Source: Aerococcus urinae
GTDB taxonomy: Bacteria; Bacillota; Bacilli; Lactobacillales; Aerococcaceae
Direction of reading: 5' to 3'
Assembly: GCF_001543175.1 (NCBI RefSeq)
Contig: NZ_CP014161.1
Location: 1,054,001-1,118,000, forward strand
DNA: 64,000 nucleotides
Shown here one piece after another: positions 21,000 to 29,927 of the stretch. Made by a program: the position numbers and the translations under genes. The notes beneath the pieces were generated by a model. That model saw only the letters and a program-made list of their open reading frames with translations, made no database searches and was not told where the DNA came from. Positions within the stretch are counted from its first letter, which is position 1; every line of letters starts with the position of its first letter.

Positions 21000-21055
21000 A
21001 AAAAACTCCCCCTAAAGTAGTTTTACTTTTTCAAGTGTCTACTTTAAGGGGAGCA
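21000..21055 (-). terminator. IS-end hairpin: terminator and hidden ribosome-binding site
   Basis: On the minus strand CTCCCCTTAAAGTAG (in the inverted repeat) pairs with CTACTTTAGGGGGAG and is followed by six T directly before the orfA ATG at 20999. The 3' arm contains the orfA SD. Incoming transcripts from ackA should terminate here and any read-through would have the SD paired. Confidence 0.75.
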
Positions 21056-21083
21056 TACCACTACTTGCTTCAAGTCCTTTTGC

Positions 21084-22274
21084 TTATTTAATATTTCCTA
21101 AACGAACAGTATCACGAACGATCATTAATTCTTCATCTGTTGGAATGACAAAGACTTTCACTTTAGAATCATCGGTTGAAATTAAACCTTCTTCAACAGA
21201 TTGGTTACGTTCCTTGTCTAATTCAATACCAAGTTTATCAGTGTTTTCTAGTACTGCTTGACGGAATTCTGGAGAATTTTCTCCCACACCTGCTGTAAAG
21301 ACAATAGCATCTGCCCCATTTAATTCAAATAAGTAAGATCCGATATAACGTTTCACGGCATTGACATAAACTTCTAAGGCAATTTTTGCTCGTTCGTTAC
21401 CTTGGTCAGCAGCTGCTTCAACGTCACGCATGTCTGAAGATACGCCCGATACTCCTAATAAACCAGATTTGTTATTAAGAACAGAAAGCATTTCTTCCAT
21501 ATTGAGATTTTCTTTGCGCATAACAAATTCCAGTAAGGAAGGATCCACATCACCTGAACGAGTTCCCATAACAAACCCAGCTACTGGAGTGAAGCCCATA
21601 GAAGTGTCAATAGACTTTCCACCTTGAACAGCAGTAATTGAGGCCCCATTACCAATATGACAGGTAATGATATTAACATCTTCCACTGGTTTACCCATTA
21701 ATTCTGCGGCACGTTGAGAAACGTATTTATGTGAGGTGCCGTGAGCACCATAACGACGCGCACCATATTTTTCATAGTATTCATAAGGAGTTCCATAAAG
21801 ATATGCTTTTTCAGGCATAGTTGTATGGAATGAAGTATCAAATGCAGCGACTGCTGGTTTGTCAGGAAGTAATTCTTTGAAGGCACGAATGACTTGAGCT
21901 TCAGCGGGGTTATGAAGGGGTGCATATTCACTCACCTCTTCAATTATTTTGAGACCTTCTTCGTCAATCAGAGCTGATTCCTTGAATTTTTCACCACCGG
22001 ATACGACGCGGTGTCCGGTACCTGCAATTTCATCGTATTCTTCAATGATATTCAAGCTTTCTAACTTATCTAATAAAGTCTTAGTTGCTTGGTCATGATC
22101 CATCACATCTTTGACGTCTTGGTGTTTTTCACCATTATATTTAATGGTAATATTGGAATCACCTAGACCAATACGGTCAATTACGCCAGAAGCAACAACT
22201 TCCTCACTAGGTATTTCATAAATAGAAAATTTTAAACTGGATGATCCAGCATTTAAAGCAAATACTTTAGACAT
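21084..22274 (-). CDS. ackA: Acetate kinase
   Basis: A 396-residue ASKHA-fold kinase that converts acetyl phosphate and ADP to acetate and ATP, the ATP-yielding end of mixed fermentation. The N-terminal ALNAGSSSLKFSIYE, the middle HCIGNG-type segment (HIGNGASI) and GFTPVAGFVMGTRSGDVDP signatures are all present. AAGGAG lies ahead of the ATG. No pta is adjacent. Its stop lies only 28 bp from the IS end, and the original terminator is split (see findings). It is divergent from ldh. Confidence 0.98.
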   Translation of the reverse strand: MSKVFALNAGSSSLKFSIYEIPSEEVVASGVIDRIGLGDSNITIKYNGEKHQDVKDVMDHDQATKTLLDKLESLNIIEEYDEIAGTGHRVVSGGEKFKESALIDEEGLKIIEEVSEYAPLHNPAEAQVIRAFKELLPDKPAVAAFDTSFHTTMPEKAYLYGTPYEYYEKYGARRYGAHGTSHKYVSQRAAELMGKPVEDVNIITCHIGNGASITAVQGGKSIDTSMGFTPVAGFVMGTRSGDVDPSLLEFVMRKENLNMEEMLSVLNNKSGLLGVSGVSSDMRDVEAAADQGNERAKIALEVYVNAVKRYIGSYLFELNGADAIVFTAGVGENSPEFRQAVLENTDKLGIELDKERNQSVEEGLISTDDSKVKVFVIPTDEELMIVRDTVRLGNIK

Positions 22275-22723
22275 ATATGAACTCCTTTTTTAGATATTTT
22301 ACACAAGCTTATTTTATCATAAAATAGGCGCTTACATTGCTATAAATACAAGAATTGCCCTAGTAAATATCTCCTAGAACAATAGCTAATCACTTATAGC
22401 AAATTAGCCTAAATTTTAGGAAAAAAGCTTTTCTACACGTTTACTATAACGATTAGGCCTTAAAATGGCAAATAAGGCAGCCTAAAAAATAAAGGAAATT
22501 TTGCCTAAACAGTAATCGCTCAATCATTAGCAAGTAGGCAGCCATTATAGCTTAAGCGATCAGAATTTTGCTGGAATATTTTTTCTTTTTCTTAGAAGGA
22601 ATAATAAAAAAGTTAAATAAACTTGTAAAAATTCCTGCAAACGGTTACATTATAAGTGTAGGTTAACCCTTTTTAGATAATATATAGCTATATTATTCAC
22701 AAATTCATGCTAGGAGGAATTGT
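22275..22723. other. ackA-ldh divergent regulatory region
   Basis: 449 bp without a gene. It holds a minus-strand extended -10 (TGATAAAAT, -10 at 22311-22316) for ackA, a partial cre-like sequence TGTAAGCGCCTATT (complement of 22323-22336), and a good cre (22636-22649) near ldh. Nothing else recognized. Confidence 0.5.
22636..22649 (+). promoter_or_regulatory. cre (CcpA) site upstream of ldh
   Basis: TGCAAACGGTTACA matches the catabolite-responsive element pattern TGNAARCGNWWWCA. It lies 75-88 bp upstream of the ldh start. In lactic acid bacteria CcpA often activates ldh; whether this site activates or represses depends on which nearby -10 is used and cannot be read from sequence. Confidence 0.6.
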
Positions 22724-23692
22724 ATGTCAGAAATTCATGATGCTAAAATTATTCTAATTGGTGATGGTTCTGTCGGCTCAGCTTTTGCTTACCACAATGT
22801 CATTACTGGTGTTGGTCGTGAACTAGGTATCATTGATATCAATAAGGACAAGGTCCATGGTGATGTTCTGGACCTAGAAGACGCTACGCCTTTCTCTCCA
22901 CGTAAGCACATTTTTCAAGCGACTTATGAAGATTGTAAGGATGCCGATATTGTTGTCTTTACTGCTGGTATTCCTCAAAAACCAGGTGGAGAAACCCGTC
23001 TCGACTTAGTCGACAAAAACTTACCTATCTTCAAAGACATGGTCGGTCAAGTGGTCGACTCCGGTTTTGATGGGATTTTTGTAGTTGCTTCCAATCCAGT
23101 TGATATCTTAACTTACGCCACTTGGAAATTCTCTGGTTTCCCGAGTGAAAAAGTAATCGGTACCGGTACCTCACTCGATAGTGCCCGCTTTAGAGTTGAA
23201 ATTGCCAAGGCCCTAGATGTTGATCCCCGTGATGTGACTGCTTATATCCTCGGTGAGCATGGGGACACTGAATTTGGTGCATGGTCTCATGTTCTTGTCG
23301 GTGGCCAACCCATTGAGAAATTTGCTACCAGCGATAACCGCCTTGACCAACAAGCTCGTCAAGATGAAATTACCGACTATGTCAGAAATAAAGCCTATGA
23401 CATTATTAACGGTAAAGGGGCTACTTATTATGGGATCGGTAGTTGTATCAACCGTATCTGTCAGGCAATTTTGAATAATGAGCGAGCTACCCTACCCGTT
23501 TCAGCCCTGCTTCAAGATAACTACCGCCAAGACGACATCTATATTGGTACACCTGCAATTATCGGTAGTCAAGGGATTGAACAAGTTATTGAATTAGAAT
23601 TAACCGAACGTGAACAAGGTTTCATGGATAATTCAGCCAATGCTATGCGTAAGATTATCGAAGATTCCTTTGCAAAATTAGAAGATAAGTAG
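22724..23692 (+). CDS. ldh: L-lactate dehydrogenase
   Basis: A 322-residue NAD-dependent enzyme that reduces pyruvate to L-lactate. The nucleotide-binding loop GDGSVGS lies at residues 13-19; the catalytic histidine is in EHGDTE (about residue 179); the substrate arginine region is SLDSARFRVEIAKAL. LSLDR-like and NPVDI segments fit LDH rather than malate dehydrogenase. A strong SD (AGGAGG) precedes the ATG, and a terminator follows the stop at once, so it is monocistronic. Confidence 0.96.
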   Translation: MSEIHDAKIILIGDGSVGSAFAYHNVITGVGRELGIIDINKDKVHGDVLDLEDATPFSPRKHIFQATYEDCKDADIVVFTAGIPQKPGGETRLDLVDKNLPIFKDMVGQVVDSGFDGIFVVASNPVDILTYATWKFSGFPSEKVIGTGTSLDSARFRVEIAKALDVDPRDVTAYILGEHGDTEFGAWSHVLVGGQPIEKFATSDNRLDQQARQDEITDYVRNKAYDIINGKGATYYGIGSCINRICQAILNNERATLPVSALLQDNYRQDDIYIGTPAIIGSQGIEQVIELELTEREQGFMDNSANAMRKIIEDSFAKLEDK

Positions 23693-23710
23693 TTACTCAA
23701 TAAGCGGTTA

Positions 23711-23746
23711 AAAGAGCGCTGGGTTTTCCCAACGCTCTTTTTTAGC
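23711..23746. terminator. Bidirectional terminator between ldh and the SprT-like gene
   Basis: AAAGAGCG-x-TGGG paired with CCCA-x-CGCTCTTT (23711-23740) followed by T on the plus strand and preceded by A on the same strand. It abuts the stop codon of the minus-strand gene. Confidence 0.85.
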
Positions 23747-24185
23747 GATCGATGAGACTTATGGGGCCTTGACATGTTCCACAAGCGTATTTATTTATAT
23801 TCATCCTTCGCTGGCGATAATATTTTTGACCGCAGCGCTTACAGCGATAAATATATCTGGGAGCACTATCTCCTAAAGCTGGGGTAAAGCGTAGGCCACC
23901 AACTGATTTAAGTAAGTCTTTAAAGACCTTGTCCTTATGCTGGTAGGGCTGACCCCAATGAAATAAACAGTAATGGCAAAGCTCATGCTTAATAATTCCT
24001 ATTAAGGTATCTTTTCCTAAAACTTTTAAGACTTTGGGATTGAATTCTAAACGATCTTGGCGGGGAATGAAACGCCCTCCTGTCGTACGCAAACGCTGAT
24101 TCCAAGTCACCTGCCCCTGAAAGGAAAAAGCAAAATTTTGAGCCGCAATTTCTCTAACTAAGTTTTCTAAATCTTGCTCTTTCAC
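23742..24185 (-). CDS. SprT-like zinc-binding protein
   Basis: A 147-residue SprT-family protein. It has the zinc metallopeptidase-like HExxH variant IKHELCHYCLFHWG and a C-terminal zinc ribbon YRCKRCGQKYYRQRR...CGTCQ. Family members relate to the SPRTN protease domain; the bacterial function is not established. The start is GTG at 24185, preceded by AAAGGAAAG with proper spacing; a TTG start 36 bases upstream lacks an SD. It is probably co-transcribed with tex, from which it is separated by about 95 bp. Confidence 0.85.
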   Translation of the reverse strand: MKEQDLENLVREIAAQNFAFSFQGQVTWNQRLRTTGGRFIPRQDRLEFNPKVLKVLGKDTLIGIIKHELCHYCLFHWGQPYQHKDKVFKDLLKSVGGLRFTPALGDSAPRYIYRCKRCGQKYYRQRRMNINKYACGTCQGPISLIDR

Positions 24186-24278
24186 TGTTCTTTCCTTTCT
24201 AAGAAAATTTTTGATGCACAAGGCTTCTTGATTAGTAAGGAATCATTCTTTAAAGAAATATTTTAACCTATCAACATG

Positions 24279-26429
24279 TTATTGAGGCTTTAACATCGTT
24301 AGACCAATGCGCCCTTTTTGAACGTCAACGGAATCCACCCATACATCAACGATATCCCCTACTGAGACGACAGCTTGGGGATCTTTGACAAAACGGTGAC
24401 TCATTTTTGAAATATGGACCAAACCATCTTGCTTGACCCCGATATCAACAAAGGCACCAAAATCGACCACATTGCGAACCGTTCCTTGTAAGGCCATGCC
24501 TGGCTTGAGGTCTTCCAGTTGGACGACATCCTGGCGCAGCACTGGACCCGCTACTTGACTACGGGGGTCTCGTCCTGGAACTAAGAGCGCTTTTTGGATG
24601 TCTTTTAGGGTTTCACGACCAATGTCATACTTTTTGCAGAGGCGGTTAATATTCCAATTTTTAATTTTTAAATGGATGTCATCCTCTCTAATAGCATTCG
24701 GATCAATGTCATCGGCTGCTAGGATGGCTTCCGTTACAGAATAGGATTCGGGATGGATACCGGTGTTATCTAGGATGTTCTTTCCGTCAGTAATGCGTAA
24801 GAAACCGGCTGCTTGTTCAAAGGCTTTTGGTCCCAAACGGGGAACATCATGTAGGTCCTTACGGGATTCAAATTTTCCGTTTTCGTTTCGATAGGTTACG
24901 ATATTCTTAGCAACCGTCTTGGTAAGACCAGCCACGTGACTTAAGAGTGAGGCTGAAGCGGTATTTAGCTCCACACCTACCCGGTTTACCACTAATTCAA
25001 CGGTAAAATCTAATTGGTCATTTAATTTAGTCTGGTTCACGTCATGTTGATACTGACCCACACCGATTGCTTTAGGGTCAATTTTTACCAATTCTGCCAG
25101 AGGATCCTGCAAGCGACGACCAATACTTACTGCTGAGCGTTCTTCTACTTGATAATCAGGAAATTCTTTACGAGCAATTTCACTAGCTGAGTAAACTGAG
25201 GCACCACTTTCGCTAACTATGGTATAGCGACAACTTAACTGATTGTCTTGGATCATTTGGGCGACAAATTCTTCCGATTCCCGGCTGGCTGTCCCATTAC
25301 CAATCGCAATAATGCCAATTTGATATTTTTCAATCAAGTCTGTGACCGCCTTTGCTGCAGCTTCCTTTTTATTGTGTGGCGGGGTGGGATAAACCACCGT
25401 TTTATCCAAAACTTGACCAGTTTCATCTAAGACGGCCAGCTTGCAGCCCGTACGATAGGCTGGGTCCCATCCCAGGACTACTTGCCCCTTTAATGGTTGT
25501 TGCATCAGTAAATTTTTCAAGTTTTCACTGAAATTATCAATGGCATGGTCCTCCGCTGTTTCTGTGACTTGAGTCCGAATTGCCCGAAAAGCTTGAGGCA
25601 AAAGAAAACGAGCCAGACTATCTTCGATAGCCTTTTCTAACAGCGGGGAAGCGATCGAATCTTTAACAATTAGATCAGCACTGAATGCTTGTATCAAAGG
25701 CTCGGCCTCAATATCTAAAGAAACGCTGACCACTTTTTCTTTTTCCGCCCGGTTAATGGCTAGGACCTGGTAAGATTTGAGCTCACTGAGCGGGGCAGCA
25801 AAGTCATAATAAATCGCATAGGTTTCTTTTTCATCTTCGGCTTGGGCCCGCTTTTTACTAGCTAAATAGCCTTTTTCCCAGACATATTGCCGGCTATGGG
25901 ACCGATACTTAGCCACTTCACTAATCCATTCACACAAGATCTCGTGGGCTCCTGCTAAAGCTTCTTCTCCAGAATTTACCTGGTCATTGATGTATTTATC
26001 AGCTTCTTCTTCAATCGACCCGGAGAGTGGGTTTGTCTTCAACCAGTCCGCTAAGGGCTCTAAACCCTGCTCTTTAGCCTTAGTGGCCTTAGTCCGACGT
26101 TTCTTCTTATAAGGGGAATATAAATCTTCCAAGGCCTGCAATTGGTCGGCTTCAAGAATCTCTTTCCTTAAAGAATCAGTTAATTTGCCCTGGTCATCGA
26201 TGGCTTTAAGAATAGTCTCTTTACGTTCTTCTAAATGCTCTTGGTATTCATAGGCCTCCTGAATCGATTGAATGGCTACTTCATCTAAGGAACCAGTTCT
26301 TTCTTTACGGTAACGGGCAATGAAGGGTACCGTATTTCCCTCATTAAGCATCGTAATTACATTTTCAATTTGATAGCTTTTATAATCAGGTAGTTCTTGC
26401 TGCAACTTTTCGATTAATTGATTAGTCAT
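24279..26429 (-). CDS. tex: Tex family RNA-binding transcription accessory protein
   Basis: A 716-residue Tex/YhgF protein: N-terminal helical domain, YqgF/RNase H-like domain (including GWDPAYRTGCKLAVLDE), tandem helix-hairpin-helix segments (NTASASLLSHVAGLTKTVA, LHDVPRLGPKAFEQAAGFLR) and a C-terminal S1 RNA-binding domain (about residues 640-710, VRNVVDFGAFVDIGVKQDGL). It binds nucleic acid and affects transcription and stress tolerance. The start at 26429 has GGGGGAG upstream; an in-frame TTG 18 bases earlier has none. Confidence 0.95.
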   Translation of the reverse strand: MTNQLIEKLQQELPDYKSYQIENVITMLNEGNTVPFIARYRKERTGSLDEVAIQSIQEAYEYQEHLEERKETILKAIDDQGKLTDSLRKEILEADQLQALEDLYSPYKKKRRTKATKAKEQGLEPLADWLKTNPLSGSIEEEADKYINDQVNSGEEALAGAHEILCEWISEVAKYRSHSRQYVWEKGYLASKKRAQAEDEKETYAIYYDFAAPLSELKSYQVLAINRAEKEKVVSVSLDIEAEPLIQAFSADLIVKDSIASPLLEKAIEDSLARFLLPQAFRAIRTQVTETAEDHAIDNFSENLKNLLMQQPLKGQVVLGWDPAYRTGCKLAVLDETGQVLDKTVVYPTPPHNKKEAAAKAVTDLIEKYQIGIIAIGNGTASRESEEFVAQMIQDNQLSCRYTIVSESGASVYSASEIARKEFPDYQVEERSAVSIGRRLQDPLAELVKIDPKAIGVGQYQHDVNQTKLNDQLDFTVELVVNRVGVELNTASASLLSHVAGLTKTVAKNIVTYRNENGKFESRKDLHDVPRLGPKAFEQAAGFLRITDGKNILDNTGIHPESYSVTEAILAADDIDPNAIREDDIHLKIKNWNINRLCKKYDIGRETLKDIQKALLVPGRDPRSQVAGPVLRQDVVQLEDLKPGMALQGTVRNVVDFGAFVDIGVKQDGLVHISKMSHRFVKDPQAVVSVGDIVDVWVDSVDVQKGRIGLTMLKPQ

Positions 26430-26555
26430 AAAGCTCCCCCTTTTCAACCTATTTACTATAACTTGACTTGCCCTTCTTGTCCATGGCTTTTATCAGCTCT
26501 AACGATCACTGAGAGATTAGACCCAATTATTCAAAACTTTCCCTAAAGCTGGCAA

Positions 26556-26584
26556 TTGAAATAAGGACGCCTTTAGCTTATAAT
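26556..26584 (+). promoter_or_regulatory. Promoter of the riboswitch-ATPase transcript
   Basis: -35 TTGAAA (26556-26561), 17-bp spacer, -10 TATAAT (26579-26584). The predicted start is just upstream of the riboswitch. Confidence 0.8.
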
Positions 26585-26591
26585 AATTGCA

Positions 26592-26731
26592 TAGCTTAGT
26601 GTAAAAGCACATAAGGGAGTAACCAGCAGTTCGCTGCGATAGTATCAACAACAGTAATCAAGCAGAGGTCCTGCTGGTGCTATCTTAAATGGTGAGACTT
26701 ATGCTACAGAAATGTAGTATAAGTCTTTTTT
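26592..26731 (+). promoter_or_regulatory. yybP-ykoY (Mn2+) riboswitch with terminator
   Basis: The leader contains AAGGGAGTAA near its 5' end and AAATGGTGAGACTTATGC near its 3' end, the conserved blocks of the yybP-ykoY class, with paired arms between. A terminator follows: AGACTTATGCTACA pairs across a GAAA loop with its complement and ends in seven T (26695-26731). Members of this class bind Mn2+ and turn expression on. The downstream gene is a cation ATPase, a common partner. Confidence 0.85.
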
Positions 26732-26770
26732 ACTACTATGATAAATATTTATATTGGAGGAGTGAATTTA

Positions 26771-29494
26771 ATGGTAGAAACTCGTGATAAGAGTAATTTC
26801 TTTGTTCAAGAAGTTGACCAAGTAGAAAATACTCTGCAAACCTCACGGCAAAGTGGGCTAAGCTCATCAGAAGCTAAAGCCCGCTTAGAAAAAAATGGTC
26901 CTAATGAGATTCAAGAAGGTGAAAATCGGACCACCCTACAAAAATTCTTTGATCAATTCAAAGATGCCATGATTATTATCCTTTTAATTGCAGCAGCTCT
27001 ATCTGTTGTGCTTGAAGGTGTTGAGGGCATGGTGGACGCTGTTATTATTTTAGCAGTGGTATTAATTAATGCCGTCTTGGGAGTTATCCAAGAAAACAAG
27101 GCGGAAGACGCAATTGCTTCCTTAAAGGATATGTCATCCCCCCAAGCCCATGTGATTCGTGATGGCGACTCGATCAAGATTGACTCACGCGAAATCGTTG
27201 TCGGTGATATTGTCGTCTTAGAAGCTGGCGATGTCGTTCCTGCAGACCTGCGCTTAACTGAAGTCAATTCCTTACAAATTGAAGAAGCTGCCCTAACCGG
27301 TGAATCGGTACCGGTAACTAAATCCCTAGAAACCGTTCCGGAAGACGCCGCTTTAGGTGACCGATTGAACATGGCCTTCTCATCAACGAATGTGACTTAT
27401 GGCCGTGGTCAAGGGATCGTGGTTGCGACTGCTATGGATACCGAAGTGGGCCATATTGCAACCATGATTGAAGAATCCGACGAAAAATTAACCCCACTTA
27501 AAGAAGATATGAATGACCTAACCAAGTTCTTAACTTGGGCCATTGTCATTATCGCTGTCTTAATTTTCGTAATTGGCCTCTTCATGGAAACTTATGACTG
27601 GGTTGAAATGCTACTGGTCTCAATCTCCATTGCTGTTGCTGCCCTACCTGAAGGCTTACCAGCGATTTCAACCATTATTTTAGCCTTAGGTACCCAAAAA
27701 ATGGCTGACCGCAATGCCCTAGTGAGAAAGCTTCCAGCAGTGGAAACCTTAGGGGGAACCGAAGTTATCTGTTCCGATAAAACCGGTACCCTAACCCAAA
27801 ACAAGATGACCATCGAAAAGGTATTCTATAATGGTGAGCTCCATGATGCTTCTGACCAAATTGATTTCAAGGAACCGGTCTTTAAGGTTATGGTCATGGA
27901 TAATGACTCTACCCTAACCAACAATGGCGATCTTTCTGGTGACCCAACCGAAACCGCTATGATTCAATTTGCCCTTGACAAGGATTTTGACGTCAAAGCC
28001 TTATTAAATGAACAACCCCGGGTGGGTGAAATTCCATTCGACTCAGAACGGAAAATGTCAACCACCGTCCATCCAACTGCCCCTGACCACCAAGATAGAG
28101 GTCAATTTACAGTGATGACTAAAGGGGCTCCTGATGTCTTGATTGCTAACTGTGATTATTACTATGACAATGGTGAAATTAAAGAAATGACGGAAGACTA
28201 CCGTCAAAAACTCTTAGACGCCAACGACAGTATGGCTCGTCAAGCACTTCGGGTTTTAGCGATGGCCTTTAAGTTCTTAGACCAAGAAGCTGATGAATAT
28301 ACCAGTGAAGAGCATGAACGTGGCTTGGTTTATGCTGGTATGGTGGGAGAAATTGACCCTGAACGTCCAGAAGCCAAAGCTTCTATAGCTACTGCTAAAG
28401 ACGCAGGTATCCGGACCGTGATGATTACTGGTGACCACCAAATTACTGCAGCAGCCATTGCTGAACGTTTAGGAATTATTGACGACAGCAATGATGAAAG
28501 TGCTGTAACTACCGGAGCTTACTTAGATACGATCTCAGATGAAGAGTTAGCCGATATGGTCGAACAATTCTCTGTTTACGCCCGGGTAGCTCCTGAACAT
28601 AAGGTACGAATTGTTAAAGCCTGGCAATCAAAAACCCATAATAAAGTCGTTGCCATGACCGGTGATGGGGTTAACGATGCGCCTTCCTTAAAACAAGCCG
28701 ATATCGGTATTGGTATGGGGATCACAGGAACTGAAGTGTCTAAAGGGGCTTCGGACATGGTCCTTGCTGACGACAACTTTGCGACCATTGTTACCGCTGT
28801 TGAGGAAGGACGTAAGGTCTTTGCTAATATTCAAAAAGCGGTTCAATTCCTCCTATCAGCGAACTTAGGAGAAGTGATGACACTCTTCATCGCTACTATC
28901 CTAGGCTGGCAAATTCTAGAACCTATCCACATCTTATGGATTAACTTAGTGACCGATACTTTCCCAGCCATTGCTCTAGGTCTTGAAGGCCCAGAAGCTG
29001 ACGTGATGGAACATAAACCAAGAGGACGTAAGACTAATCTCTTGTCCGGTGGGGTTTTACCAGCCATTATCTACCAAGGGATTTACGAAGGTGGAATTAC
29101 CCTCTTTGTCTTCTGGCTAGCTAAATATCGTCTGGGCTTTGACTTACCCGATGCAGAAGCCATGGCATTCTTAACCCTTTCATTCATCCAATTAGCCCAT
29201 GCCTACAACAGTCGTTCCGTTCACAAATCACTATTCCAAAGCAACCCATTTGCTAATAAGTGGTTAAACATTGCGACAGTTGCATCTGCTGCCCTTCTAC
29301 TCATTACCGTCTTTGTTCCAGGTTTAAATGACGCCTTTGGAACCGTGCATTTGGTCGGTGACCCTAATGCACCAATGATGTGGACCGTAGTTATTCTCGC
29401 TTCCCTCTCCATTATTGTTTACGTAGAAATTGTGAAATTCATTCTACGTTCCACTGGACTAGCAGAGAACTGGGAAGAAAATAAAAAACAATAA
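26771..29494 (+). CDS. P-type cation-transporting ATPase (Ca2+/Mn2+ type)
   Basis: A 907-residue P2-type ATPase. TGES (about residue 175), the phosphorylation site DKTGTLT (about 335) and TGDGVNDAP (about 630) are intact; about ten membrane helices are visible, with PEGLPA in M4, the Ca2+ pump signature. By sequence it would be called a calcium exporter, but control by a Mn2+-sensing leader argues for manganese efflux or a dual role, as reported for streptococcal and lactococcal homologs. The start at 26771 has GGAGGAGTG upstream; the ATG at 26738 lies too close to the riboswitch terminator and lacks an SD. Confidence 0.92.
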   Translation: MVETRDKSNFFVQEVDQVENTLQTSRQSGLSSSEAKARLEKNGPNEIQEGENRTTLQKFFDQFKDAMIIILLIAAALSVVLEGVEGMVDAVIILAVVLINAVLGVIQENKAEDAIASLKDMSSPQAHVIRDGDSIKIDSREIVVGDIVVLEAGDVVPADLRLTEVNSLQIEEAALTGESVPVTKSLETVPEDAALGDRLNMAFSSTNVTYGRGQGIVVATAMDTEVGHIATMIEESDEKLTPLKEDMNDLTKFLTWAIVIIAVLIFVIGLFMETYDWVEMLLVSISIAVAALPEGLPAISTIILALGTQKMADRNALVRKLPAVETLGGTEVICSDKTGTLTQNKMTIEKVFYNGELHDASDQIDFKEPVFKVMVMDNDSTLTNNGDLSGDPTETAMIQFALDKDFDVKALLNEQPRVGEIPFDSERKMSTTVHPTAPDHQDRGQFTVMTKGAPDVLIANCDYYYDNGEIKEMTEDYRQKLLDANDSMARQALRVLAMAFKFLDQEADEYTSEEHERGLVYAGMVGEIDPERPEAKASIATAKDAGIRTVMITGDHQITAAAIAERLGIIDDSNDESAVTTGAYLDTISDEELADMVEQFSVYARVAPEHKVRIVKAWQSKTHNKVVAMTGDGVNDAPSLKQADIGIGMGITGTEVSKGASDMVLADDNFATIVTAVEEGRKVFANIQKAVQFLLSANLGEVMTLFIATILGWQILEPIHILWINLVTDTFPAIALGLEGPEADVMEHKPRGRKTNLLSGGVLPAIIYQGIYEGGITLFVFWLAKYRLGFDLPDAEAMAFLTLSFIQLAHAYNSRSVHKSLFQSNPFANKWLNIATVASAALLLITVFVPGLNDAFGTVHLVGDPNAPMMWTVVILASLSIIVYVEIVKFILRSTGLAENWEENKKQ

Positions 29495-29520
29495 TCTGAC
29501 TTTTACAAGTGACTAATAAA

Positions 29521-29561
29521 AACGAGGCTATGATTTTAAACAATCACAAGCCTCGTTTTTT
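29521..29561 (+). terminator. Terminator after the P-type ATPase gene
   Basis: AACGAGGCT (29521-29529) pairs with AGCCTCGTT (29549-29557) and is followed by T. Partial pairing continues inside (TGATT/AATCA). Confidence 0.85.
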
Positions 29562-29578
29562 CTTTGACTTTTGAACAA

Positions 29579-29716
29579 ACACGAACTATCTATTCAAAAC
29601 GTGCTCCAAAAGTCAGCCCAGACGTCCACTTCACGAACTATGTGCGATAGTTTTGCAACTATCTACCATAGTTCGCTCCAGTGGTTCAGGGCTCTTTTGA
29701 CTTTTGTCACACTCTC
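29579..29716 (+). repeat. Structured intergenic hairpin element A
   Basis: A 138-bp element just after the ATPase terminator. Arms: CAAAAGTCAGCCC with GGGC..TGACTTTTG, then CGAACTATG with CATAGTTCG, then GATAGT with ACTATC around TTTGCA. Loop strands GTCCACTT and CGCTCCAG sit between outer and inner helices. It is nearly identical to the element at 33.25-33.44 kb on the other strand, apart from a 50-nt insertion there. Confidence 0.8.
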
Positions 29717-29927
29717 ATAATTTATCAATTAAATACATTTTTTGTATCATTTTAGCCCCAATGATGGCAGACTTTGGGTTTTTAACTGAATCATGAGCAT
29801 TTCATTTAGTCCATGGACTAATTAGGTATAGACTGAACTTGTAGGTAAAATTTTACGTCAGAGTGAGTTTATTTTACTTAAAAAGTTAATCAGCTATTAA
29901 TTGCTGATAAAAAATGGAGGTATATCA
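29717..29927 (+). promoter_or_regulatory. nox upstream region with perfect palindromes
   Basis: It holds a 16-bp perfect palindrome TTAGTCCATGGACTAA (29806-29821), a 12-bp palindrome GTAAAATTTTAC, and a hairpin ATCAGC/GCTGAT just before the nox SD. A -10-like TATAGA begins at 29828. The first palindrome would overlap the -35 area, as an operator would. Confidence 0.45.

Larger units (their letters stand above)
19116..21055 (-). mobile_element. IS3-family (IS150-like) insertion sequence
   Basis: About 1.94 kb bounded by 20-bp imperfect inverted repeats: 19116-19135 (TGCTCCCTGTCAAGTAGACA) and the complement of 21036-21055 (TGCTCCCCTTAAAGTAGACA). It ends TG...CA as in IS3 elements and holds overlapping orfA and orfB. 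The bases flanking it on the minus strand are GTA and GTT, so a 3-bp target duplication would have one mismatch. It has an unusually long non-coding stretch (19136-19449) between orfB and the left end. The insertion lies inside the former ackA terminator. Confidence 0.9.
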
